DNA from: Chara braunii | Taxonomy: Eukaryota > Streptophyta > Charophyceae > Charales > Characeae | NCBI GenBank assembly: GCA_003427395.1 | Contig: BFEA01000234.1 | Span: 2,099,637-2,141,851 of the forward strand | Direction: 5' to 3' | DNA: 42,215 nt | In this document: positions 29,799-40,479 of the stretch, piece by piece | How the letters are laid out: every line of letters begins with the position of its first letter | Numbering within the stretch: the stretch's first letter is position 1 | Notes under the pieces: generated by a model | Told to the model about the DNA's origin: nothing | Database searches by the model: none | Seen by the model: the letters and a program-made list of their open reading frames with translations, nothing else | Program-made: the position numbers and the translations under genes

Positions 29799-32700
29799 CA
29801 TCGGTGTGAATACCCTTACGAGGGTATCCGCCCTGGCTCTCGCAAGTGACAGAACATAGTTTTGGTGTAGAGTTTAAGTATACCGCGCTAAGCACGGCTG
29901 CGTCTGTAATTGCGTGACAGGGTGGTTAACCACAATAGCGAGTGTGTGGGCGCGCAAGCGTAAGGCGCGCGTGATTTTTTTTTTTTTTTTTTTTTTTATA
30001 TTGATCGTAATGCCTTCCTGGACCTCGGTCGTTCTGCTTGGTATTACTATTATTATTTATTTTTGAGTAAGTAGAAACTAGGGATATTTCCCTTTTGATT
30101 GGTGCGTTGGCCGAGGCGAGTACGCGTGCGAGGACGACGGCGACCGTGTGACTGTGGCAGGTCTCTGCACGCGGAGGAGCGCGAGTGGCGGCTGTGGTAC
30201 AACTTTGGTAAGTCGGCGCAGACGCTGGGCGGTCGCGCGCACGGTTGTAGGCGGAGATGAGACTCAGGCCAATTTCCCTGGTCCTGAGCGCCGCGCCTCA
30301 CCGCCTTATATGGCATTCGGCGTGTTTTGGTCTCAGGATTGGGCTTAGCCCTATAGGTTACGGCATCAGACTATTGTTACGGAGGTTATGGGGTCGAGGT
30401 CAGCGGGCGTCGGCGTAACAACTGCAGCGGAGCGTGCGGAGAAAACCGAGAGGTTGAGGGACGACGGGTTATCCCCCTCTGGTTTTTGTTGACAGCTGTA
30501 GCGGCGGGGCCGATCCACGGGACCAATGGGGCTTTAGCGGTCCCCGCACCGTGCATAGGGGCCCTTATTTATGATATTTTATGTCTTTTATTTTTGTTTT
30601 TTTCTTATTCATCTATTTTATGTTCATTTATTTTTTCCATTATTGTTATGCGCGGCCCCGCTTTGGCCCGGAGCGTGGTGCCATAGGTGTAGCAGGCACC
30701 CAAGAGCTTAGCTTAGTAGGTACACCCGTGGACTGTTGAAGTACAGGCCAGACGCCCCCACGGTCCAGCCTGTGTTTTTCGAAACATTCGTTAAAATTAT
30801 AACGATGCGGAGAATATTAGTCTGACCCCAGCACGGCGTTGACACGCATTTACCTCATAAAAGGGACCGGGTTCGTGCTTTTAAGCACAGCGGTCGGCGC
30901 CCGCGCAAATTCTGAAATTGCCACTAGAGGGCTGGTCGGCGCCAGGCCTTCGGGGTATCTGCTGAGATTAGGCCGACACAGAGAAGGCTAGTCCGACCGG
31001 TCAAAGTCTTTTCGGACATCCAATGAAGTTGGAACGATACAGAGAAGCGTGGCATCGGCGTCTGCGCAAGGGTGGCACACTGAAGTTTCGGAAAAGCCTC
31101 GAAGGCGCTGTTTTCTGTTGATTACTGCTTTCGGACACGGTAGGGGCCGGCGCTACGAAGAACTGCGCTGTTTTAGCGCTACGAAGAGTGTAGATAGTTG
31201 GCCGCGGGCTGTTGTATGCAGAAGTTGCGCTAATATCGGGAGGAGCTACCGACTAAGGGAGAAGAGGGGCTTAGTTGACATCGTATGAATGTGGATGGGA
31301 GAGTGCACTAGGTGCATGCGGGGGCTAAGTGGGGCTATGGTGGAAGATAGACAGCAGTGAACATGAAGCAGCCGTTCCGTGATGGAAGTGGGCCGGGAAA
31401 AGGGTTGTACGGGGGCTTTGAAAGGGGAAGGGCGACGAAAAGAACCTGGACGCGTTTTGCGTCCGGGTGCATTCGACGGGCGTGATGCCGAAGGAGGGGT
31501 TATGGCGGACGGAAAAGGGCATAGCATGCTCGATTCTTGATAGATTCGAGCAGGGCCAGAGCTCGGATCGGGGTTTTAGCCCCAGGCGAGCGTGAATATG
31601 GCGTCGGATTTGGTGGGGAATTAGTGATGTTAGAGGTTAGTGGAAGACAGTGTGCGCGGAGAGATGGCGGGAAAGGAAACAGTGGGGATAAAAGTCGTGA
31701 AAACGCGCTCGTTCTTGAAGGGAAACGAGTGAGTAAGGACTCGTTTCGGAGGTTTCGGGTAGCTGCGACCCCGAATATAAGGTCAATTTATAAAGATAGT
31801 TATTAGGATTAGAGATTGAGGAGAGGTAGGCTGCGGGGAGACTGTCGGGAAGGGCACTGTGAAAAAGAAAGTGAATTTGGTCGGGCTTGGGCGACAGATG
31901 CATGTGCAGAAAATAGGGGGTGGCAGTGAACGGCTGGCAGCGCCAAGGGAGACAAGACGGAGTGACAAAAGGGGTGAGTAGCTGTGGATGGGGTGTCGTG
32001 CGGGTACGTGCGGAGTGAAGGGAAGAAAATCCTACCTAGTCGGCCGCCGTTGAGCCAAAGGCTGGATGAACCCGGGCGCGTCCCTGCGCCAGATTCATTC
32101 GAAGGAATAAATTACAGATAAGTAATGAAATAGACGGGCAGGTGGTGAGCAGATGGGCGAGGTAACAACAAGGAAGGGCCCGGAGCTAGATGTGAGATCT
32201 GACGACTTACCTGCTGGCGGGTACTTTGCCCATCTAGGAAGAATCGGCGGTGCATGGTCGTTCCTTGTTAGTGGAGTGATTTGTCGATTGAGAAGCTCTT
32301 TCTTGATTCTATGGGTAGTGGTACTGTGGATGTCGTAGTGTTCCGCGGTGCTTGCTGCTGACTAGGGAAGGGGCATAAAAGGTTGATGTGCACTACGGGA
32401 TACTACTGCCGCCCACATACACTTCGGCTGTGTCAGTGGACTGGGCACGAGAGCGGCTGTTTGATATGGGTTGAGCACAGATTGTTACTACGGGCGGCTG
32501 CTGACTAGGTGGAATTGCTGTTGTGACTCTGGACTGCGGATCTGTGGACTGCGGAGTACCACTGCTGCTGGACAGTTGCCAGGTATCACGACATTGTTGA
32601 TAAGCACTGCTCACCTCTGGGCTGGCGGAGATCAAGTTGGCAGTAAATCATTGTACTCGACATCTGTGGGCTGATACTTGTTGTGCTTATAGGCTTTTGC

Positions 32701-33221
32701 TGATACCTCCACCGCTGGTGCTGCCCGCTATAGTCTGATCCGGCCGTTTGTGACTCCGTAACTGTGTGTCCTGCTGCCCTTTTTTCTTCAGCCGGGTTGC
32801 TGTAACAGGAGTTACTGTGGACCGCTGTGCCCTTTTTTTTTTTTTTAGCACGACTGGTTGAAGGTGCATGATCAAAGTTTCATCAGGAGAGAACTGTTGT
32901 GGTAGTGTGATTGAACTGTACAAAGGGAATTGTTGCGACGATTGGGAGGTCGTCAGGGGGGGGTTTGGTCTCGACAAGTTGGGACTCATCAGTTGATCAA
33001 GTTGCCACGTTTGGCCGCCATTGCGGGTCCCTCAGGCGCACCCATATATTAAGGCCCTCCCCTGTGAGACTGAGAGCATCTTTCTTGGATCTGAGAGACT
33101 CACATCTTTCTTTTTCTGCCCTTCTAAATCTAAGTCTAGTCTTTGGTTACGAGAGGACGGCGGCAGGCGGGATTGCAACCCGTAGGACCGCGACAAGACT
33201 CTGTGGGGAGTCCACCCACCC

Positions 33222-33276
33222 ATTGCGGGAGCTCTGCCGGAACCTAGGCGGGGTTCTGGAGGCAGGGAACCGTAAG
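33222..33276 (+). other. Leader-exon-like motif with splice donor (3' LTR copy)
   Basis: ATTGCGGGAGCTCTGCCGGA, then GGCGGGGTTCTGGAGGCAGG, ending AAG|GTAAAT with intron start 33277. The same block with a GT donor is in LTR C (3930-3984). Confidence 0.45.
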
Positions 33277-33526
33277 GTAAATCATCTTTATCTGTATAAC
33301 CCACTACTACCCATGTTTGCCTATCTCCCTGTAGTATGATTGCAGTATGCATGTGTTGTCCCTATGGTTTTTGCTTTCTCTTCACGACTAATCAGATGAA
33401 AAGGAAAGAATGTGTGAGAGTGAAGTTTAAGTTTCATCTTTGTTTTGACTGAAAGCAGACAAGGGATGAACCAGGGGAAGATGGGAGGAAGGCAGACCAC
33501 TTGTGATTAACTGGGTCAACCAAAGT

Positions 33527-34208
33527 CTGAGCATTGTTTCTACTATAAATGGCTCAGGGCTATGTTTATTTGGCTGTTTTCTGAAGGTACAGGCATTGCT
33601 TCTACTGTGAATGACCTGGTCGCTGTGTTTTTTTTTATTGTTTACTGGGGAACCAGGCATTGTTTCGATTGTGAATGGCCTGGCTACCCTAGTTAACTCT
33701 GAGGGTTTGCCTGATTGAAGGGGTTTAAATTCTTGTTTATTCTGAGGGAGGATCTTTGGTCTAAGGCTAAGCATTGTTTCCATAGTGAATGGTTTAGCCT
33801 GAAAACCACACGCATAAATTAATTTGAGTATAAAGGGAAGTACTTTATATATATTTGCATGTGAACTGGCAGCTGGACATTGTTTCTACTGTGAATGGTC
33901 CAGTGTTAAGCCATATCATTAAGAAGAGAAAAGAAAAAATACAAAGTATAAATGAAAATAGTTTGGGCAAGCTAAACATTGTTTCCACTGTGAATGGTTC
34001 AGTCCCCTGCCCATATTTGCCTTCCTTTTGAAAACAAAGTCAGAGAAATACTAAATCTTTAGATATTAAACAGCTTAGGGCGACTAGGCATTGTTTCCAT
34101 GGCGAATGACCTAGTCATCTTCCCAAAAGAAGAGAGAACTAGTTGTGCAACCTGTTCGTGTCTATCATGAAGACAAGATGGACATTGTTTCCATGACGAA
34201 TGGTCCAG
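33527..34208 (+). repeat. Array of eight stem-loops (3' LTR)
   Basis: Counterpart of 14798-15476. Copy 3 has CCAGG/CCTGG where the 5' LTR has CCAGA/TCTGG, a compensatory A-T to G-C change. Copy 5 has CTGGAC/GTCCAG where the 5' LTR has TTGGAC/GTCTAG, two G-T pairs turned into Watson-Crick pairs or the reverse. The last copy (34179-34207) reads TGGACATT..AATGGTCCA and pairs well, whereas its 5' counterpart is decayed. Confidence 0.85.
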
Positions 34209-34489
34209 CTCTATGTCTTATGTAAGATGGGTATTAGGATTCAAGAACTTGAAGATTCACAAGCTATTTATATGGAATAAACTTGGGATGGTGAGAATAC
34301 TTACATTTGTGGTTTGGTCTGCATGTGACTGAATGGGATGACTAGTTTGTTTAGATTTCAGTATTTTAGGTAGTCGCTTTGATTGCTCGTCACGTGCTAG
34401 AGCCTCAGAAGTTATTATCAATTCCTTCATTTTCTGTAATAACTTTTTTTACTTAGGTGAAATTCCTGCATTTTCTAAGATATTTTCTT

Positions 34490-35165
34490 ATAATTGGCTT
34501 TGTATAAATCTTGGCAAGCTACTTTTCCTACGGGAAGCGCTGTCGAAATTTCTACAAATCCAAGAAGTTAGTCAACTTTTGACTTGTTAAAGTTCAACTT
34601 GTCTTTTCTGTATATCCAGCTTAGTATAAATCTCGAAAGTCTTCTTTTGTAGAGGGAGTGCTGCCCAAATTTTTACTAATTCAGGGAGTGAAACAAAATT
34701 GAACTTTGAGAAGTCAAATTTATTCTCAAATTCTGGATCTCGCTTTGTATCAACTTTGGGAAAGCAATTTTCTAGAGGGAGTGTTGCCCAAATTTTTACT
34801 TATTTAGGGAGTTAGACAAAATTGAACTTTGAGAAGTCTAAGTTATTCTTAAATTCAGGACCTCGTTTTGTATAAACTTTGGAAAAACACTTTTCTAGAG
34901 GGAGTAGTGCCGAAATTTCTGCAAAACTAAGGAGTTAGTTAAATCTTATCTAAATGAGATTCAAGTTTGTCTTGTGAGTTCAAATCTGGCTTAGTATAAA
35001 TCTGGAAAGTCTCCTTTTCTAGAGGGAGTGCTGCCCAAATTTTACTAATTCAGGGAGTTAGACAAAATTTGGCTCTGCAGAGATAGAGATTTTTTATGCG
35101 TTCATATTTGAGTTTATAAAAATTTTGAAAAGACACTTTTCCTACGGGAAGCGTTGCCGAAATTT
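34490..35165 (+). repeat. Six ~123-bp tandem units with TATAAA (3' LTR)
   Basis: TATAAA at 34503, 34625, 34871, 34995 and 35115. The third unit has TATCAA near 34748. Spacing matches the 5' LTR. Confidence 0.8.
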
Positions 35166-35958
35166 TTCTTAGTTTAGAGGAGATAAACTATATTTTGACA
35201 AGTGGCGATTTAGGTGATCCGCCCTTAATAGGGAAGATTCTGTAGTTGGTCCATCTTTGGCTTAAGCACTGGCTTAGAGGTGTATTTAGGTTTAGCTTAT
35301 AGGGAGATTTTGAGTAAGGATGTATTATGGAGTTGTATTCTCCATACACTTATGATCTTAGCTTGGGAATCGGTCTGCCGTGTGTTACAGGTCATTTTTT
35401 ATCATTTGATCCAAGTTCAGGACTAGATCCAGCTTGATCCCTTGAGGATCACTTTCTGTTATCACTCATAATAGGTCGGTTGTCGATTCGTCGGTTTACG
35501 ACTCAATTTCAACTCCCCCTCCACACTCAACCTAAAAAGCTTTAGCCCTGGTGAATTTTATTGTTTCATTATGGTTTCACCCGGGCTTTTATTGAATGGT
35601 CATTTAACAAAGGTGCTGAGTATTTAATTAAGGTTGGTTGGACAGGAGGTTTGGGGCTTGCATGGCTAAAGCGAGGGGTATGAATGTCGAAGGTGGTTGG
35701 GGTTGACTCCGTGTAGTGTGTGGGTTGTTGATTTGGTTTGTTGATGTGATGGCAGGTATGTGATGTGAATCAGATTCTGAATTTGGTTGCCTACGATCAC
35801 ACATATACGTATTATTGTGGGAGACCCCAGTGAGACCGTGAGAAGTGATCGTCACATACTTCCCCTTGTTATATATGCATATATATGGGTATACTTGGGA
35901 TGAATACTTGCTTTGGTTGAAGGGCCCTCGTACCAAAAGCTTGCTCAGGGGTTAAGAC

Positions 35959-37258
35959 TAAAAGGCCTAGGGAAGACCCTTCCTTTTTATTGATTTTACT
36001 TCTTAAAGATTTCTCTTAGTCAGACGTTTGTCCTGGACCGGGATTCGAGGTCCTTGTCCAGGACATCCCAAGCCTTAGGCTCTGCAGGAAAGGGGCTTTC
36101 CCTCGAGCAGAGCCTATTTGCCTTGCCTATCGAGACGCTCAGACCAAAGGTCGGAGATCTCGCGGCGGCTGCACGGCTATTCCTTCAGCCGTGCAATGTC
36201 GTGAAGGGTTAGACCCTCACGACACTTCGAGTCTGACACTTGAGTGTCATAAGCGGTACTTGGATCCACGAAGGACCGCTTGATTATGGGCACTACATAG
36301 TACGTCATCGTTGCGACTGCATGCGTTCGCCTGCATTGCGGGTTGTTATGAGGTAGGCCCTCGGTTGCGCAGCTTTATATTAAAATCCCGCGCGCGATGT
36401 TTTACCGCCCTGGTGTGCAAAAAGTTATGGGATTGCAAAGGGACCGATACGTATGGGCGAATGTTTGAGATGGCTATAGGCCGCCAACGCGGCGCGAAAA
36501 AGGGAGGGTATCCCAGGGTTATGATTCTGTTTACTAGGCGGGGAACCTTCGGCCTATTTTCCTTTTTTTTTTTTTTTGCTCTTTGGAGTTTTTATAGTGG
36601 GACGTTATAGTCCGTGACAGCCGTCAAAGTCAAACCTCTTGATGTTCGACCGCCATGACATTTTAAAGCTGTCTACTCAACCCCTCTACATAGGGTGCTG
36701 AAGAGGGTGTGGTCTTTAACCGCGCATGGCGGTTGTCCAGCATCGAGAGATTAACCCTCAAGGCGCGTGTTAGCCGACACTTGAGTGTCGAACGCGACCC
36801 TCGCGATTAACGGGGACCGCGTGAGTATGGGTACCACATAGTACGCCTTTATTGCGATTCCTTGCGCGCATTTGCATTGCGAGTCGATATGCGATAGCCC
36901 TGCGTCCGCGCGATTTTATATTAANTCTCATGCGTAACGCCTATCCGAATTCCGCATTGGAAAGGTATGGGGCGGCTACCGAGGGGCTAGGAGCGTTGTC
37001 GCGTTGTTTATGTTGTGTTGTTTTTTATGTGTGTCTGTGGGTTTTTTTTTTTTTTGCGTTCGTAAAGTGGTGTGAGCGTGGTTCGTGGGATGCGTCCTAG
37101 TCGACTGACGACGAGCCGTGCTTGGGACTTCAGCCCCCCATGATGCCGGTTTGCGTGCGGGTCCGATAGATGTGTATTACCGCACGTACCCCCTATGCTA
37201 CATCGAACAAGAAACGCCCTCCGCTGGTGCACCTCTGCGATTGCAACTGATTACCTTT
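35959..37258 (+). other. 1.3-kb LTR segment absent from the 5' LTR, with internal 541-bp duplication
   Basis: GACACTTGAGTGTC (palindrome with TG centre) at 36235-36248 recurs at 36776-36789. TTTATATTAA at 36374 recurs at 36915. CATAGTACG and GCATTGCG blocks also recur, all at an offset of 541 bp. TATA-like boxes and palindromes suggest promoter sequence. The last ~150 bp (about 37100-37258) align with LTR C, so that part is ancestral and was deleted from the 5' LTR. Confidence 0.65.
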
Positions 37259-37522
37259 CGTATTGTGAACCGGTAGCTCGGCGGGGATACGCCCACTGAA
37301 GGGAGGTGACAACTCCCATAAGGTGTAGGTAAGTCGTGCCTCGCGTAGGTCCTATCCTGTCGTAGGGCTCGCGAGAGGTATGGTTGGCGCACTCGGTCGG
37401 AGCGGCTTGGGGAAGCTCCATGTATATTGCGACGAAGGTTTTTTCTTAAACCAACTCCTGCGTGACGCAGCCGGGAGGGTCCCGCGCTGCCCTGATGCGG
37501 TGCAGGACCGATGCACGCGACA
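37259..37522 (+). promoter_or_regulatory. LTR 3'-end (U5-like) module of the 3' LTR
   Basis: Counterpart of 17233-17495, with donor GTAG|GTAAGT (near 37328) and CGCGACA end. It is followed directly by element A sequence ACGCATGTTG, not by a PBS, which fixes the outer boundary of element B. Confidence 0.75.
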
Positions 37523-37527
37523 ACGCA
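37523..37527 (+). other. Probable target-site duplication, right copy (ACGCA)
   Basis: ACGCA is the first sequence after the 3' LTR, and element A resumes in frame at once. On the left the bases before 11000 read GAATGT. ACGCA and ATGT differ by two C-to-T changes and one lost base, so a decayed 5-bp duplication is plausible but not proven. Confidence 0.4.
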
Positions 37528-38666
37528 TGTTGCAACATTGCAAAGCGAACCAAAAACGGTTTGCTCTCGCCCGGACAACAAATACGAAAGCAAATAGTCC
37601 AACCCAAGACGAAAATGTTGTTGGAACATCAGATCCAATACGGTTAGGATTAATTTAAGGATAAATTCAGAAGGATGATTATTTTCTACGGATTAAACCA
37701 ATCCCATGGAAATCCACAGAATGCGATCATATCGAAGTATGGGGAATCCCGTACAATATTATTATTGATTATGAAGCCGCTAATTTGGCTATCTCTCTAC
37801 GAGTAGTTGAAAGGGCAGGAAGAAAGAACGATCTGATCATGCTAGGGGAAAAAGATCAGCTCATTTCAGCAGATGAAGAAAAGATCAAAACGGTGGGACG
37901 AATGACCAATCTTGCTTTTCGATTGGGGAAGGTGCATGCGTTGGGAGATGTCGTAGTCTTAGACGTGAACACCTACGACGTCCTTTTTGGCCTTCCCGCT
38001 CTTGTGGCCTTGCGAGTTAATCTGAACTTCGAGAGGCGATCGATTGTCCTCCGAAATACGGGAGGAAAACCCTATGTTGTACCGATGAGACTGACCCTTC
38101 GTACCACCGCTAACATAACCCCACAAGCTTCTCCAATGATGGCGGGAACCCTTCGCGTAATCACCTGGCATAACCCCGCAGATGGTGAACAATCGCCGAA
38201 GGATGCGGACAATAGTGATGAGAATGATCCAGTAATTCTGGAGATGGCGCAACAACGTATCTATTACCCTGTGCAACGGGAGAATGGGAAACCACTGAGC
38301 CTAACTGACCGAAATCTACAAAGAACGCAAGCAATGATTATGGGTGAGCCCCTCGTGGAAATTTCGAGGATGGTGGATTCTTTGGAACCCCCTCGAACCC
38401 GGCACGAAGGTATCTCCCCTCTCCTCGCACGATATAACGACAAAAGACACTTCTGCGACATCACAAAACTCCCTCGATCTTTTTTGTCACCTGCAAAAGA
38501 GATACGATTGTTACGTTTAGGGGCAGAGACCAATTCTTTGGAACCCTCCGAGCGCCTCAAAACTAGAGTCGGAATCAAGATCGCAACAAAACACGTACCA
38601 TGGCAGGACATTCGAGATCATGTAAGGAGGAACACGTGGCTATTCGGGAGCAGGACGCACATATGA
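37523..38666 (+). pseudogene. Element A protease-like region (decayed)
   Basis: It resumes as RMLQHCKANQKRFALA with stops at 37656 and 37662, then runs open to TAA-like termination at 38664. CDHIEVWGIPYNIIIDYEAA occupies the place of the retropepsin active-site loop but reads D-Y-E where D-[ST]-G is expected, so the catalytic motif appears lost. VLDVNTYDVLFGLPALVALR and NLNFERRSIVL match the typical end of the protease fold (YDVxLGxxxL). After it the frame covers a linker toward RT (LTRWHNP-like, SLTDRNLQRTQAMI) and then leaves the correct frame at about 38600. It follows the interrupted gag of element A. Confidence 0.7.
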
Positions 38667-39895
38667 TGACCACGATATTCTCTTGGCAGTCGGATAATTC
38701 GTTAATTTTTGTACCCCCGTCTGGAAGCACTAAGCAAGTAAGTACGAAACAGATCGATGTGCGGATATGGGATCGGTTGTATGAGTTGCACGCGCCCCAT
38801 TACATACCCGACGAGATCCATCACCTAATCGCGAACATTCTAAGAGAATACAAAGGAACGCTTAGTGTGACGAACACATACATCGGACTGTCGTTAGTCA
38901 TACAACACGAAATTCGGACCGGAAACCATCCCTCGATCCACTGCAAGCCCTACAGGTACTCCCTGGTAGAACGGAAAACGGCCCTTCAGCGGATTCGGGA
39001 ATTCGAAACTAATGGTTGGATCGAACCCGCCACTGGGCCTTGGTAATTTCCGGTAGTATTAGTGCAAAAAAAGAATGGATCGATTCACATATGCATTGAT
39101 TATCGCAAGTTGAATGACATCACGATTGAAGATGTGTACCCCCTTTTCAGGATTGACGATTTGCTTGATGCGATTGGGTGTGCTAATTACTTCAGTAAAT
39201 TTGATATTCGCCACGGTTTTCATCATATCCTGGTTAAGGTAGAAGATCGACTGAAAACGGCCTTTGTACTGTTTGAAGGCACGTGGCAGTAGGTTGAGTG
39301 TTCGATGGGGACTTGTAACGCGCCTGACACGTTTCAACGAGCTATGAACGTGACGTTCCAGAACTTCATCAACAAGACACGGCCAACTCAGGGGATGATA
39401 ATCTTCAGCATCATCGTATACATGGATGACATCCTGGTCTACTCGGAGACCTATCACGGGCATGCACAACGTATCGAATGGACGTTGGGAGCTCGAAGAG
39501 ATGCTGGATATAAGATCGCGCTCGAGAAGAGCAATTTTTTCCTCTCGGAAATTTCGTTCTTGGGCTACGTGGTGATACGGGAAGGATTGCGACCAAATTC
39601 AAGAAAGGTCGCGACAATGAAAGACGCCCCTGTCCCCACGTTATTGACGCAGGTTCAAGCTTTCTTGGGACTAGCATCGTACTACCGTCGTTTTATCAAA
39701 GGCTTCGCCGTGATTGCACGACCTCTAACGAACTTGCTACGGAAGGACCAGCGTCTCAGTTGGGACGCAAAGTGTGAACGGGTCTTCGCCACATTTAAGG
39801 ACGCCTTGGCTACCAACAAAAAAATTGTGGGAAATTTCCATCAAGTTTTCAACTTGGGCACAACACTAGACCAACATTGGAACTACGTGAAATGA
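38600..39895 (+). pseudogene. Element A reverse transcriptase (truncated)
   Basis: A frameshift from the protease frame precedes HVAIREQDAHMM. RT proper: IQHEIRTGNHPSIHCKPYRY, RIREFETNGWIEPATGPW, stop TAA 39044, FPVVLVQKKNGSIHICIDYR, YPLFRIDDLLDAIG, FSKFDIRHGFHHI, stop TAG 39290, MGTCNAPDTFQRAMN, catalytic VYMDDILVYS, FLGYVVIREGLRPNSRKVAT and AFLGLASYYRRFIKGFAVIA. It ends in the RT/RNase H connection at about 39830. RNase H and integrase are absent. Compared with element B this RT is of the more usual plant Ty3/gypsy kind, so A and B are not closely related. Two stops plus truncation: dead. Confidence 0.9.
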
Positions 39896-40029
39896 TGTGG
39901 CCAACCGTTTAGAACGGTCGGGTCTATGTTTCCAACCGTTTACGAACATGCGGCCAACATGTTTTCAACATGCGTTGAACGTTGGTCCAACATGTTTCCA
40001 ACACGTTTCCAACAAGTGTGTGTTGGAAA
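39862..40029 (+). repeat. CCAAC-motif repeat tract with inverted repeat at its end
   Basis: CCAAC(A/C)(T/C)GTTT-like units recur at least six times in 150 bp. It ends with TTTCCAACA (40006-40014) and its exact reverse complement TGTTGGAAA (40021-40029) around a 6-nt loop. It begins where the RT similarity stops, so it may be the end of a different small element. Confidence 0.6.
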
Positions 40030-40479
40030 ATTAGCGTTCTTAAGTTCCCATCAGTGCAGTTCACTAGTGCGTGGAAACGACGGTGGAAGCGACCTTATTT
40101 CACCTTTGTGTGGCCCGCAGTAGTGACCCGTGATGTTCTCGTGGCTGCGCGGGTCGCGGAGGTGCACGGTTGAGAAAATGGATGGGCGAGCTATGTAATG
40201 AGACGGAGGGGTTGGTTGAAAAAAAAAAAACACAAACGGGCAACAAATCCTCCCGCACGGCGAAATCTTGGTCGTGGCGGGAGCTGCGATCTGGTCATGG
40301 CGACGAGCAAATCCGGAAGGTGGTCGTGGACGGGGTCCGCAGTGCCACCCGTTAGAAATTGCGAAAGGAGGTCGTTGTGTGTGCGTGATCCCGTCTTTCG
40401 CGGTGCGCAGCATGGCGTGCTGGAGGCGACGATGACGACAACTGGCCCAAAAAAACGAAGGCGTCAACGACGAGAATAG
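40030..40479 (+). other. Lys/Arg-rich frame of doubtful coding status
   Basis: A plus-strand frame from ATG 40198 to TAG 40477 is very rich in Arg and Lys (MRRRGWLKKKKHKRATNPPA). It shares its phase with everything downstream to 42039. Poly-A runs at 40220 and 40480-40500 create the Lys blocks. I do not recognise a domain; it could be 5' untranslated sequence of the H3-like gene. Confidence 0.3.

Larger units (their letters stand above)
11000..37522 (+). mobile_element. Element B: 26.5-kb Ty3/gypsy LTR retrotransposon with giant LTRs
   Basis: Two directly repeated segments of 6,496 and 7,724 bp flank an internal region of about 12.3 kb. The left repeat is followed after two bases by an 18-nt site complementary to tRNA-Asp, so the repeats are LTRs. 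The 5' LTR begins TGTCG and both LTRs end CGACA, a perfect short inverted repeat. Internal order is PBS, gag, protease, RT/RNase H, integrase, an extra gag-like ORF, 3' non-coding sequence, LTR. Pol order RT-RH-IN identifies Ty3/gypsy. LTR copies differ: I counted 7 differences over about 156 bp (16681-16836 against its 3' counterpart), so insertion is not recent. The measured length includes a 300-N gap and one assembly duplication. Confidence 0.88.
29799..37522 (+). repeat. 3' LTR of element B (7.7 kb)
   Basis: Collinear with 11000-17495 from TCGGTG at 29801 (5' LTR 11002) to CGACA at 37522. The first two bases are CA where the 5' LTR has TG. It has lost the B-box half of the tRNA-like relic. 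It carries about 1.3 kb (35959-37258) that is absent from the 5' LTR. It keeps the GC-rich hairpins, leader-exon motif with intact GT, eight stem-loops, TATAAA units (one mutated to TATCAA at 34748) and the U5 donor. Poly-T runs are at about 29972-29997, 32832-32846, 36560-36575 and 37043-37056. Confidence 0.85.
9600..39895 (+). mobile_element. Element A: decayed Ty3/gypsy retrotransposon, split by element B
   Basis: Gag lies at 9600-10999 and the protease-like and reverse-transcriptase regions at 37523-39895, same strand, separated by the 26.5-kb element B. The left half ends in a frame reading LSISEQANE and the right half resumes in a compatible frame with RMLQHCKANQKRFALA, so the two halves were once contiguous. 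RNase H and integrase are missing: coding similarity stops at about 39830. LTRs of A were not found. Every part carries in-frame stops, so A is a dead copy that served as the target for B. Confidence 0.85.
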
